A DNA stretch of 64,000 nucleotides from Verrucomicrobiia bacterium. Its GTDB lineage: Bacteria > Verrucomicrobiota > Verrucomicrobiia > JABWAM01. The position numbers were made by a program, and so were the translations under genes. The notes under the pieces were generated by a model, which saw only the letters and a program-made list of their open reading frames with translations, ran no database searches and had not been told where the DNA came from. Location of the stretch: NCBI GenBank assembly GCA_028687435.1, contig JAQUAF010000005.1, positions 62,001-126,000 of the forward strand, written 5' to 3'. Below are positions 37,783-47,713 of this stretch, piece after piece (position 1 is the stretch's first letter; the number at the start of each line of letters is the position of its first letter).

Positions 37783-38634
37783 TCACGCCAGCTTCAAAAT
37801 GGCGTCCATGGCCTTGGATGTATTGTGGATCAGCACCTCCGGGCAATGCTTGTAGAACGGCACGGGCGGAATCATCTCCGCCGTCACCCATCCCTGATAT
37901 CCAACCTTCTTCAGCGCCGCCATCACGGCAGCCCAATTCACATCGCCGGAAAGAAGATCGACGAAACCATCCACCGATCCCACCGCCCTGCGGTAATCCT
38001 TCAGGTGAACCCGGGCAATCCGCCTGCCCAAAACCGAAATCCAATGCTCCGGATAACCCGTGGCAAGGACATTGCCCACATCGAAATAGGACTTCACCTG
38101 CTGGCTCTTGAAGCCATCAATGAACGCCTTCATCTCCAACGGAGTCAGGAGAAACTTGTTCCACACATTCTCCACCCCCAGGGTCACCCCCATCTTCTCC
38201 GCCGTGGGAATCGCCTTTTTGATGAAATCCGCCGCCCGCTCATAAGCCAGGTCATAGGGAACCACTTCCCCGCCGGGAATGAAATCCACCCCGACCGCGC
38301 CGGGAACCACCAGGATCGCGTCGAGTCCGAGCCAATTGGCGCATTCGATCTGGCGTTTCAAAATGCCGGCCGCTTTCGCGCGCACCGCCGCATCCGCGCT
38401 GGCTGCGTTGGCGCCCCAATACAACCCGGTGGCCAGCCCGCTGAGTTGGATGCCCACCTTGCCGGCCAGCTTGCGAACCCCTTCGACATCGGACTTCTTG
38501 CTCTTGAGATTGACCGGCCCGTCCTCGGACAAATCGATTTCAAATCCTTCGAACCCGGCATCCCTGGCCAGTTTCATTTTTTGTTCGAGCGACCAATTGC
38601 CGTAAAACGACCAGATACTGATGGATTTTTTCAT
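37783..38634 (-). CDS. Sugar phosphate isomerase/epimerase
   Basis: Xylose-isomerase-like TIM barrel (GFEGFEIDLSEDGPV; GVTLGVENVWNKFLLTPLEMKAFID). Confidence 0.87.
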   Translation of the reverse strand: MKKSISIWSFYGNWSLEQKMKLARDAGFEGFEIDLSEDGPVNLKSKKSDVEGVRKLAGKVGIQLSGLATGLYWGANAASADAAVRAKAAGILKRQIECANWLGLDAILVVPGAVGVDFIPGGEVVPYDLAYERAADFIKKAIPTAEKMGVTLGVENVWNKFLLTPLEMKAFIDGFKSQQVKSYFDVGNVLATGYPEHWISVLGRRIARVHLKDYRRAVGSVDGFVDLLSGDVNWAAVMAALKKVGYQGWVTAEMIPPVPFYKHCPEVLIHNTSKAMDAILKLA

Positions 38635-38689
38635 GAATAACAATGCGTTAAGTTTTGTAACGTTTCAGATTTATCTGCCTCCCCGCTGT

Positions 38690-38777
38690 TGTCATTGCGA
38701 GCCCGCCCGGCGGGCGAAGCAATCTCGTGACCGGGATTGCTTCGTCGCCCACTATGCCGTGGCTTCTCGCAATGACA
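38690..38777. repeat. Intergenic inverted-repeat element with TGTCATTGCGAG/CTCGCAATGACA ends
   Basis: 12-bp inverted termini with internal GCAATC repeats. Confidence 0.75.
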
Positions 38778-38788
38778 AACGGAGAACT

Positions 38789-39811
38789 CTACAGTTTGAC
38801 CTCCCTGCCCTTGTCCGCCGACTCGATTTCGGCGAAGACCGTGCGCAACGATTCGCAGGCCTGCCAGGCTGTCGCCAGCTTGGGCGCCTTGCCGGCTTCA
38901 AGACAGTTGATGAAATACTGCAATTCATTGAAGTAACCGCCCAGGGAGGAAATGTTCCCTTCGCCAGTGCTGGAACTTTTTGTGCTCGGCGCCTTGAACG
39001 GCAACGGCGCCGGCTTGGCATTGCCAAGAGTCACCATCATGGACGGATTGGCGCGGGAATCGTATTCCACGGCGCCCTTCTCGAATATCGCCTGGAACGC
39101 CATCTGGAATCCCCAGTTGGGGGGATAGTTCCATCCGCCCTCGGCGCTCACCGCGACATTTTTGAACTCATACTGCGTGAAGATGTGGCTGTATCCGGCA
39201 AAATCCCGGGTTCCCACGCTGGTCACCGACTTGGGAGCGCCCAGCAAATGATGAACGAAATCCGTGTCATGAATATGCAGATCGAAAACCGCCCCGCCGG
39301 AACGCTTGCTGTTCTGCAGCCAGTTCTTGCTGCTGGCCAGCGGACGCGAACTGCGGCGCTGCATGGTCAGGCTCAAAAGCTTGCCAGCCTTCTTGGACTT
39401 CACAAAATCGACAAAAGACTGATACTCCGGCCAGAACCGGATGCACAGCCCCACCATGAAGAATCCATCCGCCTTGTCCGCGGCTTTCGCCACAGCCTCG
39501 GCCTCTTTGACCGAACGGGCCAGGGGCTTCTCGCAAAACACATGCTTGCCTGCCTTCAAGGCGGCCAGCGCGTTTTCCGCGTGCTCGTCAGTCGGCAGAC
39601 AGACGTCCACCACATCCACATCCTCCGCCGCAAGCAGGGCCTTCAAATTCGGATAAACCGGCAGGTCCAGCCCCAACATCTTGAGGGCTTTTTTCGCCCG
39701 CGCCGGGTCCGCTTCGACCGCCGCCGTCAGTTGGGCTTTTGAAAGTTGTCCATATGCCTGGGCGTGCATGCCGCCCATGAAACCAAGTCCGAGAATTGCA
39801 ATTTTCTTCAT
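38789..39811 (-). CDS. Gfo/Idh/MocA family oxidoreductase
   Basis: KKIAILGLGFMGGMHAQAYGQLSKAQLTAAVEADP; VFCEKPLARS. Confidence 0.93.
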   Translation of the reverse strand: MKKIAILGLGFMGGMHAQAYGQLSKAQLTAAVEADPARAKKALKMLGLDLPVYPNLKALLAAEDVDVVDVCLPTDEHAENALAALKAGKHVFCEKPLARSVKEAEAVAKAADKADGFFMVGLCIRFWPEYQSFVDFVKSKKAGKLLSLTMQRRSSRPLASSKNWLQNSKRSGGAVFDLHIHDTDFVHHLLGAPKSVTSVGTRDFAGYSHIFTQYEFKNVAVSAEGGWNYPPNWGFQMAFQAIFEKGAVEYDSRANPSMMVTLGNAKPAPLPFKAPSTKSSSTGEGNISSLGGYFNELQYFINCLEAGKAPKLATAWQACESLRTVFAEIESADKGREVKL

Positions 39812-39820
39812 AGTGCAACC

Positions 39821-39869
39821 AATGTAACACACATCATTTTGTTGCGCAACAAAAAAAATATGTTACATT
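39821..39869. promoter_or_regulatory. Nested palindromic operator in divergent promoter
   Basis: AATGTAACA (39821-39829) ... TTGTTGCGCAACAA (39839-39852) ... TGTTACATT (39861-39869), almost concentric. Confidence 0.7.
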
Positions 39870-39920
39870 TCTTGGCCGGTTGAATTTTATCCGCCCACAG
39901 CAGCCCCGGCCAACTCCGCC

Positions 39921-41021
39921 ATGACCCAACCCCAAAAAAACTTCTCCGATTTGCGCGGCAGCGGCGCCAGCGAATTGGACCTTGCCCTGCGACAGATGCT
40001 GTCTCAGCGGCATCTCGACCGGCTGTCCCCCCTGCCCTCGACACGCGATTTGGCCCGAAAATTCGGTATTTCCAATACCACCGCCTATCGGGTGTTGCTC
40101 AAGCTGTTGGAGGAATGCCTTCTCTGGCGGCACGAAAATGGGCGTTTCTACCATGCCGAAGCGCGGGAACTCATCGAAAAACCGCGTCCGCTGGCCTGCC
40201 TTTTGCGCCGGCTCGAAACATGGTCGATCGCCTATGAAAACATCATGCAGGGCTTCAGCCAGGTTTGCGGCCAGCACAAAAGAGGGATGCTTTTCGTCCA
40301 CAACGAATCGCTGGTTCAACATCCGGATCTCAGCCGCCCTCCCTCTTACGCCTCGCTTCAACAGCAAAGGCAGGCCCTGAAGGAATTCTCCCTCACCCAT
40401 GCCAGCCTGACCGGCGGCGTCCTGCTCGACGACGCATGGTCCGACAGTATCCTGGCTGAATTTCAGGATATTCTCCACAACGCGGTGGTCGTTTATCGCA
40501 AGACATCCCTTCCCTTTCTTTCCAACGTTCAGGTGGATTTCAAGGCCGCCGCCCTGCTTGCCGTGGCCCACGCCTGCGCCCGGGGCTATCAGCAACTCTG
40601 GCTGGCGGTGCCCTTTACTTGCGACGCTCCCGTGGACACCATGATCGAAAACGTCGTCGCCGCCGGAAAGGAGGTGGGATGTCCCCTGCCCAAAGACCGC
40701 ATCTTTTCAGTTGCAACCCCCGAAGAACGCGCCGCCTTTGTTGACAGGCTTAAAAAACAACGCGACCGGGTGGCGGTTTTTTGCCCGGAAGACAATGTCG
40801 CCAGCCTGTTGCAAAAAACCCTTCAAAACGCCGGTCTCCGATGCCCCGAACAAGCCGGCCTCATCTCCGGCATGGGCAGCGCCGTGGTCCAGTCGCGAAA
40901 CATCACCAGCGTCCAATGCGATTTTGCCGCCCTCGGACGCAAGGCGGCGGAAATCCTGCTCCAGGGACGGCAGACGGACACCATCCTTCCCCAACGATTA
41001 TTAACTGGCGGGACGACTTGA
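39921..41021 (+). CDS. GntR family regulator with LacI-like sensor domain
   Basis: LRQMLSQRHLDRLSPLPSTRDLARKFGISNTTAYRVLLKLLEE wHTH followed by PBP1-like domain. Confidence 0.85.
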   Translation: MTQPQKNFSDLRGSGASELDLALRQMLSQRHLDRLSPLPSTRDLARKFGISNTTAYRVLLKLLEECLLWRHENGRFYHAEARELIEKPRPLACLLRRLETWSIAYENIMQGFSQVCGQHKRGMLFVHNESLVQHPDLSRPPSYASLQQQRQALKEFSLTHASLTGGVLLDDAWSDSILAEFQDILHNAVVVYRKTSLPFLSNVQVDFKAAALLAVAHACARGYQQLWLAVPFTCDAPVDTMIENVVAAGKEVGCPLPKDRIFSVATPEERAAFVDRLKKQRDRVAVFCPEDNVASLLQKTLQNAGLRCPEQAGLISGMGSAVVQSRNITSVQCDFAALGRKAAEILLQGRQTDTILPQRLLTGGTT

Positions 41022-41093
41022 CCCCCGCCCTCCAATCGGCAAGAATGGCTGGAACCCGCGCATCGAACCCGCGTCGGGCAGAGAGGAGAAATC

Positions 41094-41681
41094 ATGTTTT
41101 CCGGCATAGTTGAAGGACAAGGCAGACTGGCGCGCATCAAGCCGGTGGCGGCCAGCTTTGTCATCGAAGTGACCCACGAGGGACTGGGTCGCGGCGTAAA
41201 GATCGGCGATTCCATTGCCGTCAATGGCTGCTGCCTCACCGTGGTGGGCAACCGGCAGGGACGATTCCGTTTCGACATCCTGCGGGAAACCTGGAACCGC
41301 ACCGTATTCCATGCCTGCAAAACCGGACAACGTGTCAATCTCGAACGTTCTTTGCGCATGGGGGACCGGATCGGCGGACACTTGGTCACCGGCCACATCG
41401 ACGGCGTGGGAAAATTGACCCGGCACGAGGAAAAATACCCCGATGTTTATGTGGAAATCGAACCTCCCTCCGGTTTCATGCGCTATATCGTCATGAAAGG
41501 CTGCGTGGCCATCGACGGCATCAGCCTGACCGTGGCCACGGTCACCCGCAAAAGCTTCGGCATCTGGCTCATCCCTCACACGCTCGAACTCACCACCCTC
41601 GGCTGGAAACGCCGGCATGACCTCGTGAATCTGGAGGCCGACATGCTCGCCAAGTACGCCCAAAACACCATTCCCCGATGA
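41094..41681 (+). CDS. ribE: Riboflavin synthase
   Basis: MFSGIVEGQGRLARI; duplicated lumazine-binding modules (GDSIAVNGCCLTVV; GCVAIDGISLTVA). Confidence 0.95.
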   Translation: MFSGIVEGQGRLARIKPVAASFVIEVTHEGLGRGVKIGDSIAVNGCCLTVVGNRQGRFRFDILRETWNRTVFHACKTGQRVNLERSLRMGDRIGGHLVTGHIDGVGKLTRHEEKYPDVYVEIEPPSGFMRYIVMKGCVAIDGISLTVATVTRKSFGIWLIPHTLELTTLGWKRRHDLVNLEADMLAKYAQNTIPR

Positions 41682-42385
41682 ATTCCGTCCTTGAACAACT
41701 CCTGGTTCTCCAGGACCGCGATCAACAACTCCTCCGGCTGGACATCGAAAGCAAACGCATGCCTCGCGAAGAAGAAGATTTGAGCAACCGCCTTCAACAA
41801 GCCACCGCCACGGCGGAAACCGCCAAGGGCGAATCCCAGCGCATCGAAGCCGAGCGCAAACGGCTGGAAGTGGAGGTGGAGTCAAAACGCACCCAGATCA
41901 ACAAGTACAAAACCCAGCTTCTGGAAATCAAAAACAACGACCAATTCCACGCCCTGCAACACGAAATCTCCGCGGCCGAACAGGAAATCCGCAAGATCGA
42001 AGATACCGAACTCGACCTGATGGAGCAATACGAGCAGGCCCAGGTCATTGTCAAAAAAGCCCGGGAAGAGCTTGCCGAACAAACCAAGCGGATCGAAACG
42101 CAACGGCAGCAACTCCGGGAAAAGGACGCCGCCATCCGCAAACAGGTGACAAGCCTTCAGACCGAACGAACCCAACTGGCTTCCGGCATCGACGAAAGCG
42201 CGCGCAGCCGCTACGAACGCATCGCCCGCAGCAAAAACGGCCAGGCCATCGTCCGCGTCACCAACGGCCTCTGCGGCGGCTGCCACCTGACCCTGACCGC
42301 CCAGACCATTCACAATGTCCGCAACGATTCCGAGTTGATCGCTTGCACCAATTGCGGACGTATCCTATATTGGATGCCGGAGTAG
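41678..42385 (+). CDS. Coiled-coil protein with C4-type zinc ribbon (CT398-like)
   Basis: Long coiled coil then CGGCHLTLTAQ...CTNCGRILYW. Confidence 0.9.
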   Translation: MNSVLEQLLVLQDRDQQLLRLDIESKRMPREEEDLSNRLQQATATAETAKGESQRIEAERKRLEVEVESKRTQINKYKTQLLEIKNNDQFHALQHEISAAEQEIRKIEDTELDLMEQYEQAQVIVKKAREELAEQTKRIETQRQQLREKDAAIRKQVTSLQTERTQLASGIDESARSRYERIARSKNGQAIVRVTNGLCGGCHLTLTAQTIHNVRNDSELIACTNCGRILYWMPE

Positions 42386-42490
42386 TTTGAATTGGATGTT
42401 TAGACTGAAGGCTGAAGACTATTGGGAATTTTCGAGGCAACAACCTGCCTCAAATTCGTCTCCACCCCGGTTTTAAACTCCAAACAATCA

Positions 42491-42912
42491 AGGGGCGGAT
42501 CATCGCTCCGGACGCTTTGGCGTCCGGAGAGGAAAGTCCGGGCTCCTCGGGCAAGGGCGCCCCGTGACAAACGGGGGAATGCCGTTGGCGCAAGCGCGGC
42601 ATGACGGATAGTGCCACAGAAAACAGACAGCCCCGAAAGGGGTGATGGTGAAAAGGCGGGGTAAGAGCCCACCGGCCGGAGAGCAATCGACGGCGCATGG
42701 AAAACCCCCCCGGAGCGAGACCAAGAAGGGGTGAATCGGGCCTGCCCGACCCGTTATGAACCCCGGGTAAGGTCGCAGCCGGCCAGGAAACACCGCAAGG
42801 CGTTTCCTGACGGCTCCAGAATCGGCGCTTTGCGCGGATTCGGGAAGAGGAATGATGATCACGGCAGCGGGCTTGCCCGCCGCCGCACAGAACCCGGCTT
42901 ACAGCCCCCCAA
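42491..42912 (+). ncRNA. rnpB: RNase P RNA component, bacterial class A
   Basis: GAGGAAAGTCCGGGCTC, GGGTAAGAGCCCACCG, GGTAAGGTCGCAGCC and 3' ACAGAACCCGGCTTAC conserved segments; exact ends approximate. Confidence 0.93.
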
Positions 42913-42914
42913 TC

Positions 42915-42956
42915 CCCCCGGTTTTTCCACAAGAAAGACCGGGGGGCCTTTTTTTA
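42915..42956 (+). terminator. Rho-independent terminator of rnpB
   Basis: CCCCCCGGTTTTTCCACAAGAAAGACCGGGGGG hairpin followed by a T-tract. Confidence 0.9.
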
Positions 42957-43043
42957 ATGTGAAGTTTTGCAAGAGCCTCATGTGGCAGCGGACGGGACAC
43001 ACCGATGATCTCCAAACCAGAACCGGAACGCTCTGCCGTTTTT

Positions 43044-43493
43044 TCAAAACTCGACCGTGAAACCAATGTTGTTCAGGCGGTCCATCTCTTTTTGGGACAT
43101 GGCGCGTCCCCGGGGCGCTGAAGCGGAAGCCTTCCCTTCCAAAAGCCCCTTTTCCGCCTCCACCATCACTTTTTCGATGTCCTTGAGAGAAAAGGGCTTG
43201 GTCAGCACCCGGATCGTCTTGGGCAGTTGCCCATACTGCTCTGGATCGCCGCTCATCACCACAATATTGACTTTCACCAGTCCGCTCAACGCCTCGATCA
43301 CCGATTTGCCGTCGAGACGGGGAAGATTCAAATCCAGAAAAACCAGGTTGAACCCGTGTTTCGGATCAGCCAGCAGGCTGACCGCGTTGTGTCCGTTGCA
43401 CAACACGCTCACCTCGTGCCTGCCCAAGGCGTTGATCATGTCGAACAGCATGCCCCGGACCTGCCGGTCGTCCTCCACAATAAGAATATTCAT
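43044..43493 (-). CDS. Stand-alone response regulator receiver protein
   Basis: MNILIVEDDRQVRGMLFDMINALG...LVFLDLNLPRLDGKSVIEAL. Confidence 0.9.
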   Translation of the reverse strand: MNILIVEDDRQVRGMLFDMINALGRHEVSVLCNGHNAVSLLADPKHGFNLVFLDLNLPRLDGKSVIEALSGLVKVNIVVMSGDPEQYGQLPKTIRVLTKPFSLKDIEKVMVEAEKGLLEGKASASAPRGRAMSQKEMDRLNNIGFTVEF

Positions 43494-43724
43494 GGAAAAT
43501 GAGTCCTGTTCCATGAACATGCCATCCCTCAACCAAAAACGCAATCCCTTTCAACGCTCTTTAAGGCGTACAAGAATCCCAACACTCTCCTCGCCATTAC
43601 CCTCATTTTTCCTCAGTCGTCTCCCTATGCCGCTCTGATCGCGACAATTTTTCATCCGGTCGTACATTTTTTTGTCGCAAGAATTAGGTCATCTGCACCC
43701 TTCAAATTTAAAAAACAACATTAT

Positions 43725-43760
43725 TTTCTTGAAAGATATATTTTTCAATGATATATATTA
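43725..43760. promoter_or_regulatory. AT-rich dyad, candidate binding site shared with 57705-57740
   Basis: TTTCTTGAAAGATATATTTTTCAATGATATATATT just upstream of ATG 43777; aligns to the reverse complement of the 57.7-kb promoter. Confidence 0.5.
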
Positions 43761-43776
43761 TCAAGGAAAACATTCC

Positions 43777-45237
43777 ATGCAAACTTTAAACTTTGTCAAA
43801 CTCGGGTCGTTGCGAAATATCGATGCGTTTCGCAAGCTTGCCGCAGATTTGAAACTGAATTTACCTTGCGATGAAAAAATTCTAAAGGCGCCGGATTCAC
43901 CTTTGGCGCAACCCATCGAAGTCCAAGGACGAAAGGTGGGCAATCGTTGGGCAGTGCATCCCATGGAAGGATGGGACGCAACCCTCGATGGGCGTCCCAC
44001 CCCCCCACTCACCCGGCGATGGGAAAATTTTGGCCGTAGCGGGGCGAAACTGATCTGGGGCGGAGAAGCCATGGCGGTTCAAGCCGCAGGACGCGCCAAT
44101 CCCCATCAATTGCAGATCGATGCGGCACATTTGGATGACTTGGCCGGGCTCCGCCAAAAACTGATCGATGCCCACCGCCTTCATCATGGGCGGACAGACG
44201 ATTTGCTGGTGGGATTTCAACTCACCCACTCGGGACGCTTCGCTCGTCCCAAAGGCGAACCCTGTCCTCGCGTAGCCTATCGTCATCCACTCTTGGATCA
44301 ACGGGTTGGCGTGACCAGCGACAAGGCCATTTTGAGCGATGGCGAAGTGGAGGAATTGATCGGCTGCTATATCCAGGCCGCCGGGGTGGCTGCCGACGCT
44401 GGCGCTGATTTCGTGGACATCAAACATTGTCATGGCTATTTGCTGCACGAATTTCTCGGCGCCCATACGCGTCCCGGACCATATGGCGGCTCCTTTGAAA
44501 ACCGCACCCGCCTTCTCCGCGAAATCGCAAAGGGAATTCGCTCCAGCCGTCCGCATCTGCTGATCGGGGTACGATTCAGCGCTTTCGACACGGTCCCCTT
44601 TTATCCCGATCCAACCCAAAGCTCCGGAAAAAAATTGGGCCCGGGCATTCCCGAAAATTACTCAGCCTGCCTTCCCTACCGGTACGGATTTGCGATTGAC
44701 GAAGCCCATCCCGTGAACCACGACTTGAGCGAAGCCATCCGTTTCATGGACTTGCTGAAATCACTCGACATCCGGCTGGTGAACATTTCCGGAGGAAGCC
44801 CATACTACAGCCCCCATCTTGAACGTCCGGCGGCCTATCCGCCTTCCGATGGTTATGGCCCGCCGGAAGATCCCCTGATTGGCGTGGCCCGCCATATTGC
44901 CGTGACGGCGGAATTGAAACGGCATTGTCCGGAAATGATTGTGGCCGGATCGGGATACAGTTATTTGCAGGAATTTCTGCCGCATGTGGCCCAGTCGGTG
45001 GTGCGGCAGGGCGGCGCCGATTTTGTGGGGATCGGGCGGATGGTCCTGCCCTATCCGGAATTTCCATCCGATGTGCTTGAAAAAGGGACCATCGTTCCCC
45101 GCCGTCTGTGCCGGACCTTGAGCGATTGCACCACAGCGCCCCGCAAAGGATTGATCTCCGGCTGCTTTCCGCTGGACGATTATTACAAAGCCTTGCCGGA
45201 GGCGGAACAGCTCAAGAAAATGAAAGGAGGACGGTGA
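43777..45237 (+). CDS. NADH:flavin oxidoreductase (Old Yellow Enzyme family)
   Basis: NRWAVHPMEGWDATLDGRPT, OYE-type TIM barrel (DFVDIKHCHGYLLHEFLG; NRTRLLREIAKGIR); start preceded by AAGGA. Confidence 0.9.
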   Translation: MQTLNFVKLGSLRNIDAFRKLAADLKLNLPCDEKILKAPDSPLAQPIEVQGRKVGNRWAVHPMEGWDATLDGRPTPPLTRRWENFGRSGAKLIWGGEAMAVQAAGRANPHQLQIDAAHLDDLAGLRQKLIDAHRLHHGRTDDLLVGFQLTHSGRFARPKGEPCPRVAYRHPLLDQRVGVTSDKAILSDGEVEELIGCYIQAAGVAADAGADFVDIKHCHGYLLHEFLGAHTRPGPYGGSFENRTRLLREIAKGIRSSRPHLLIGVRFSAFDTVPFYPDPTQSSGKKLGPGIPENYSACLPYRYGFAIDEAHPVNHDLSEAIRFMDLLKSLDIRLVNISGGSPYYSPHLERPAAYPPSDGYGPPEDPLIGVARHIAVTAELKRHCPEMIVAGSGYSYLQEFLPHVAQSVVRQGGADFVGIGRMVLPYPEFPSDVLEKGTIVPRRLCRTLSDCTTAPRKGLISGCFPLDDYYKALPEAEQLKKMKGGR

Positions 45238-45241
45238 TTTT

Positions 45242-46024
45242 ATGGATTCGTCAAACAAGAAGGCGGTTTTGATCACTGGCGCGACCCGCGGCATTGGTTA
45301 CGGAATTGCGGAATGTCTGGCAAGGGAGGGTTGCCGGCTGGCTCTTTGCGGAATGAGGGAGGAAAACGCGGTGACCAAGGAATTGGATCATCTCCGTTCC
45401 TTGGGCGGCGAGATATTGTATTGCCAGGCCGACGTGGGGAATGCCTGCGCAAGACAGCGGATGCTGGACAAAATCAAAGATCGTTTCGGCGCGCTGCATG
45501 TCCTGATCAATAATGCCGGAGTGGCGCCGCAGGCGCGGGTGGATATCCTGGAAGCCACGGAAGAAAGCTTTGAACGGTTGATCCACACCAACCTTCAAGG
45601 CCCTTATTTTCTGACCCAATCAACGGCCCGCTGGATGATCGAACAACGAAAGAACAATCCAGCCTGCCCCATGTGCGTGATCAATATTTCCTCGGTCTCC
45701 GCCACCACGCCATCCACGAGCCGGGGTGATTACTGCATTTCCAAAGCCGGAGTGAGCATGGCAACACGATTATGGGCGGCGCGCCTGGCGGAATTCAATA
45801 TTCCCGTCTATGAAATCCGGCCCGGCCTCATCGCAACGGACATGACCGCCGCAGTCCGCACCGCCTACGATCAGCGCATCAAGGAGGGACTGCTCCCGCA
45901 AGCCCGCTGGGGAACCCCCGCGGATGTCGGACGCGCAGCCGCCATGCTGGTTCGCGGAGACCTGGCCTATTCCACCGGCCAAGTGTTGATGGTAGACGGA
46001 GGCTTGACCATTCCAAGGCTTTAG
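45242..46024 (+). CDS. Short-chain dehydrogenase/reductase (3-oxoacyl-ACP reductase-like)
   Basis: KAVLITGATRGIGYGIAECLAREG; NNAG; YCISKAG. Confidence 0.93.
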   Translation: MDSSNKKAVLITGATRGIGYGIAECLAREGCRLALCGMREENAVTKELDHLRSLGGEILYCQADVGNACARQRMLDKIKDRFGALHVLINNAGVAPQARVDILEATEESFERLIHTNLQGPYFLTQSTARWMIEQRKNNPACPMCVINISSVSATTPSTSRGDYCISKAGVSMATRLWAARLAEFNIPVYEIRPGLIATDMTAAVRTAYDQRIKEGLLPQARWGTPADVGRAAAMLVRGDLAYSTGQVLMVDGGLTIPRL

Positions 46025-46048
46025 CCCGGCACGGATCGAACGATCGTT

Positions 46049-47644
46049 CTAAATTGTGACCCGGGCTTCGTATTTGCCAATTTTGTCGCTTTCGAAGGCA
46101 AACCGGAATTCACCCCGTCCCCTGACCAGATAACATTTTTCCAGATGGTTCCTTCCCGGGATATGGTTGGTTTCCTCGATGGGCAGGCCTTCGACCAACT
46201 CCAATCCCTTGTCGGCGATGGCATGGCAAACGGGCTTTTTATGAGGGAAAAATTTCCTGTATTGTTCGGTGATCTGGGTCCCCAGATAACCCTCGTTGCG
46301 GACTGTTGCCACGATGGAGCGCAGATCATCCGACACGGTGTTTTTTTTGAGTTCGATGGTGATGCGCGGACGCAAATCCGCCATGTATAAAACCATCTTG
46401 CGCACGCTTTCCACGATTTGCGGATACAGATTCGGCCCGATTTGCAGCAGGTCAAAATGGCTTTCGCCTCCGATTTCGATTTCGCCCAGTTGCGGATGGC
46501 GGAAAGCCTTCCATGGATGGAAAATGGTGTGTCCGCCCTTGTTTTGATATTCCACCAACTTGTATTTCAGATATCCCATTCGATCGGGCCGGTCGGCAAA
46601 CACTCCCTCGGTCGTGACGCCGGCTGACATGTATCCCCAACCCACTTCGATCTCAAACGTCAGCAGTCCCTGATATTCATAGGCCCAGTCGGGGAAAAGT
46701 CCGGGCAGCAAGTGAGGGAACAAACTTTTGACGCAATATTGGCGGGAAGACATGGCGGGGAAACCGGTGAGTTTTTCCCCTTCCTTTGCCAGTTCGTCAA
46801 TCATCCGCATGTCGGAGGCTGGAAAATCCTCCGGTTTTTTATATCCGGGAACCCGGAAGAGAGCAAAGGTCCCGTTGTGAATGGAAAATGAGGCGAAGAT
46901 ATTCCGCTGCCGGAAGATGAAATCCGCCAGGCTCTTGGTTTCGATAAAACTAAGCGGATAATCTCCAAACGATTTGTCGTCCCATTCGCTGGGATGCCAG
47001 TTGGCCGGCCAGTTGCGGTTGAAATCGGCATTCCGGCAGCCGGGACGGGAAACATCCCTCGTTTTGCCGTCCCAATTCTCGAAATGCCCTTCCATCGCCA
47101 CCTCATAATACTTTCCATCCGCATCCTCCGGCTTCCGTTCAATCATCAGGCGGGGATCTTTGGGATGTTCCTTCCATTTCCCGTTTTTATCCGGCCACCG
47201 CATTTGCAGCACCAAACCGTTGCCGTCCTCGTCGTCCGTCACAAACCCGTTGGGCCGGTCCAGCATGGTCCGCTTGCTGCGGTTGTCCCGCCGGCTGTTG
47301 ATAAAATCCTCGGCGCCATCCGGATTGACCCTTGGAACGACATAAAACACCACCTCATCCAGCAACTGACGGTGATCCGCCTGATGCGTCAGCAGATATT
47401 CCATGAAACAAAGCGCGGAGGAGCAGCCCGAGAGTTCCGGCGAATGGATGTTGGCGGTGATGAGAAAGCCGGTTTTGCGTTCATCGGGAATTTGCTTGTT
47501 GCCCAGACAGCAAAGCCAGATCTGGCGGCCGCCCTCGGTCTGGCCGATGGATTCCAAACGGACATGACCGGGATGTTTTCGTTCGATTTCCTTAAGGTAA
47601 TCCGTAAGTTCCTCGTAAGTGAATCTTTTGTAAAAACGGGTCAT
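46049..47644 (-). CDS. M14-family zinc carboxypeptidase
   Basis: RFTYEELTDYLKEIERKHPGHVRLESIGQTEGGRQIW; NIHSPELSG (Zn site); FYVVPRVNPDGAE. Confidence 0.9.
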   Translation of the reverse strand: MTRFYKRFTYEELTDYLKEIERKHPGHVRLESIGQTEGGRQIWLCCLGNKQIPDERKTGFLITANIHSPELSGCSSALCFMEYLLTHQADHRQLLDEVVFYVVPRVNPDGAEDFINSRRDNRSKRTMLDRPNGFVTDDEDGNGLVLQMRWPDKNGKWKEHPKDPRLMIERKPEDADGKYYEVAMEGHFENWDGKTRDVSRPGCRNADFNRNWPANWHPSEWDDKSFGDYPLSFIETKSLADFIFRQRNIFASFSIHNGTFALFRVPGYKKPEDFPASDMRMIDELAKEGEKLTGFPAMSSRQYCVKSLFPHLLPGLFPDWAYEYQGLLTFEIEVGWGYMSAGVTTEGVFADRPDRMGYLKYKLVEYQNKGGHTIFHPWKAFRHPQLGEIEIGGESHFDLLQIGPNLYPQIVESVRKMVLYMADLRPRITIELKKNTVSDDLRSIVATVRNEGYLGTQITEQYRKFFPHKKPVCHAIADKGLELVEGLPIEETNHIPGRNHLEKCYLVRGRGEFRFAFESDKIGKYEARVTI

Positions 47645-47713
47645 TGGGAGATTTTTGATTTTAGATTGATGATTTTTGATTTTCATGGTGCTTGTTGTTT
47701 TGTAAAAAAATAT

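Noticed and set aside
42400-42932. Minus-strand ORFs of 90-160 aa
   Set aside because: They cover the RNase P RNA gene, whose conserved RNA motifs explain the sequence
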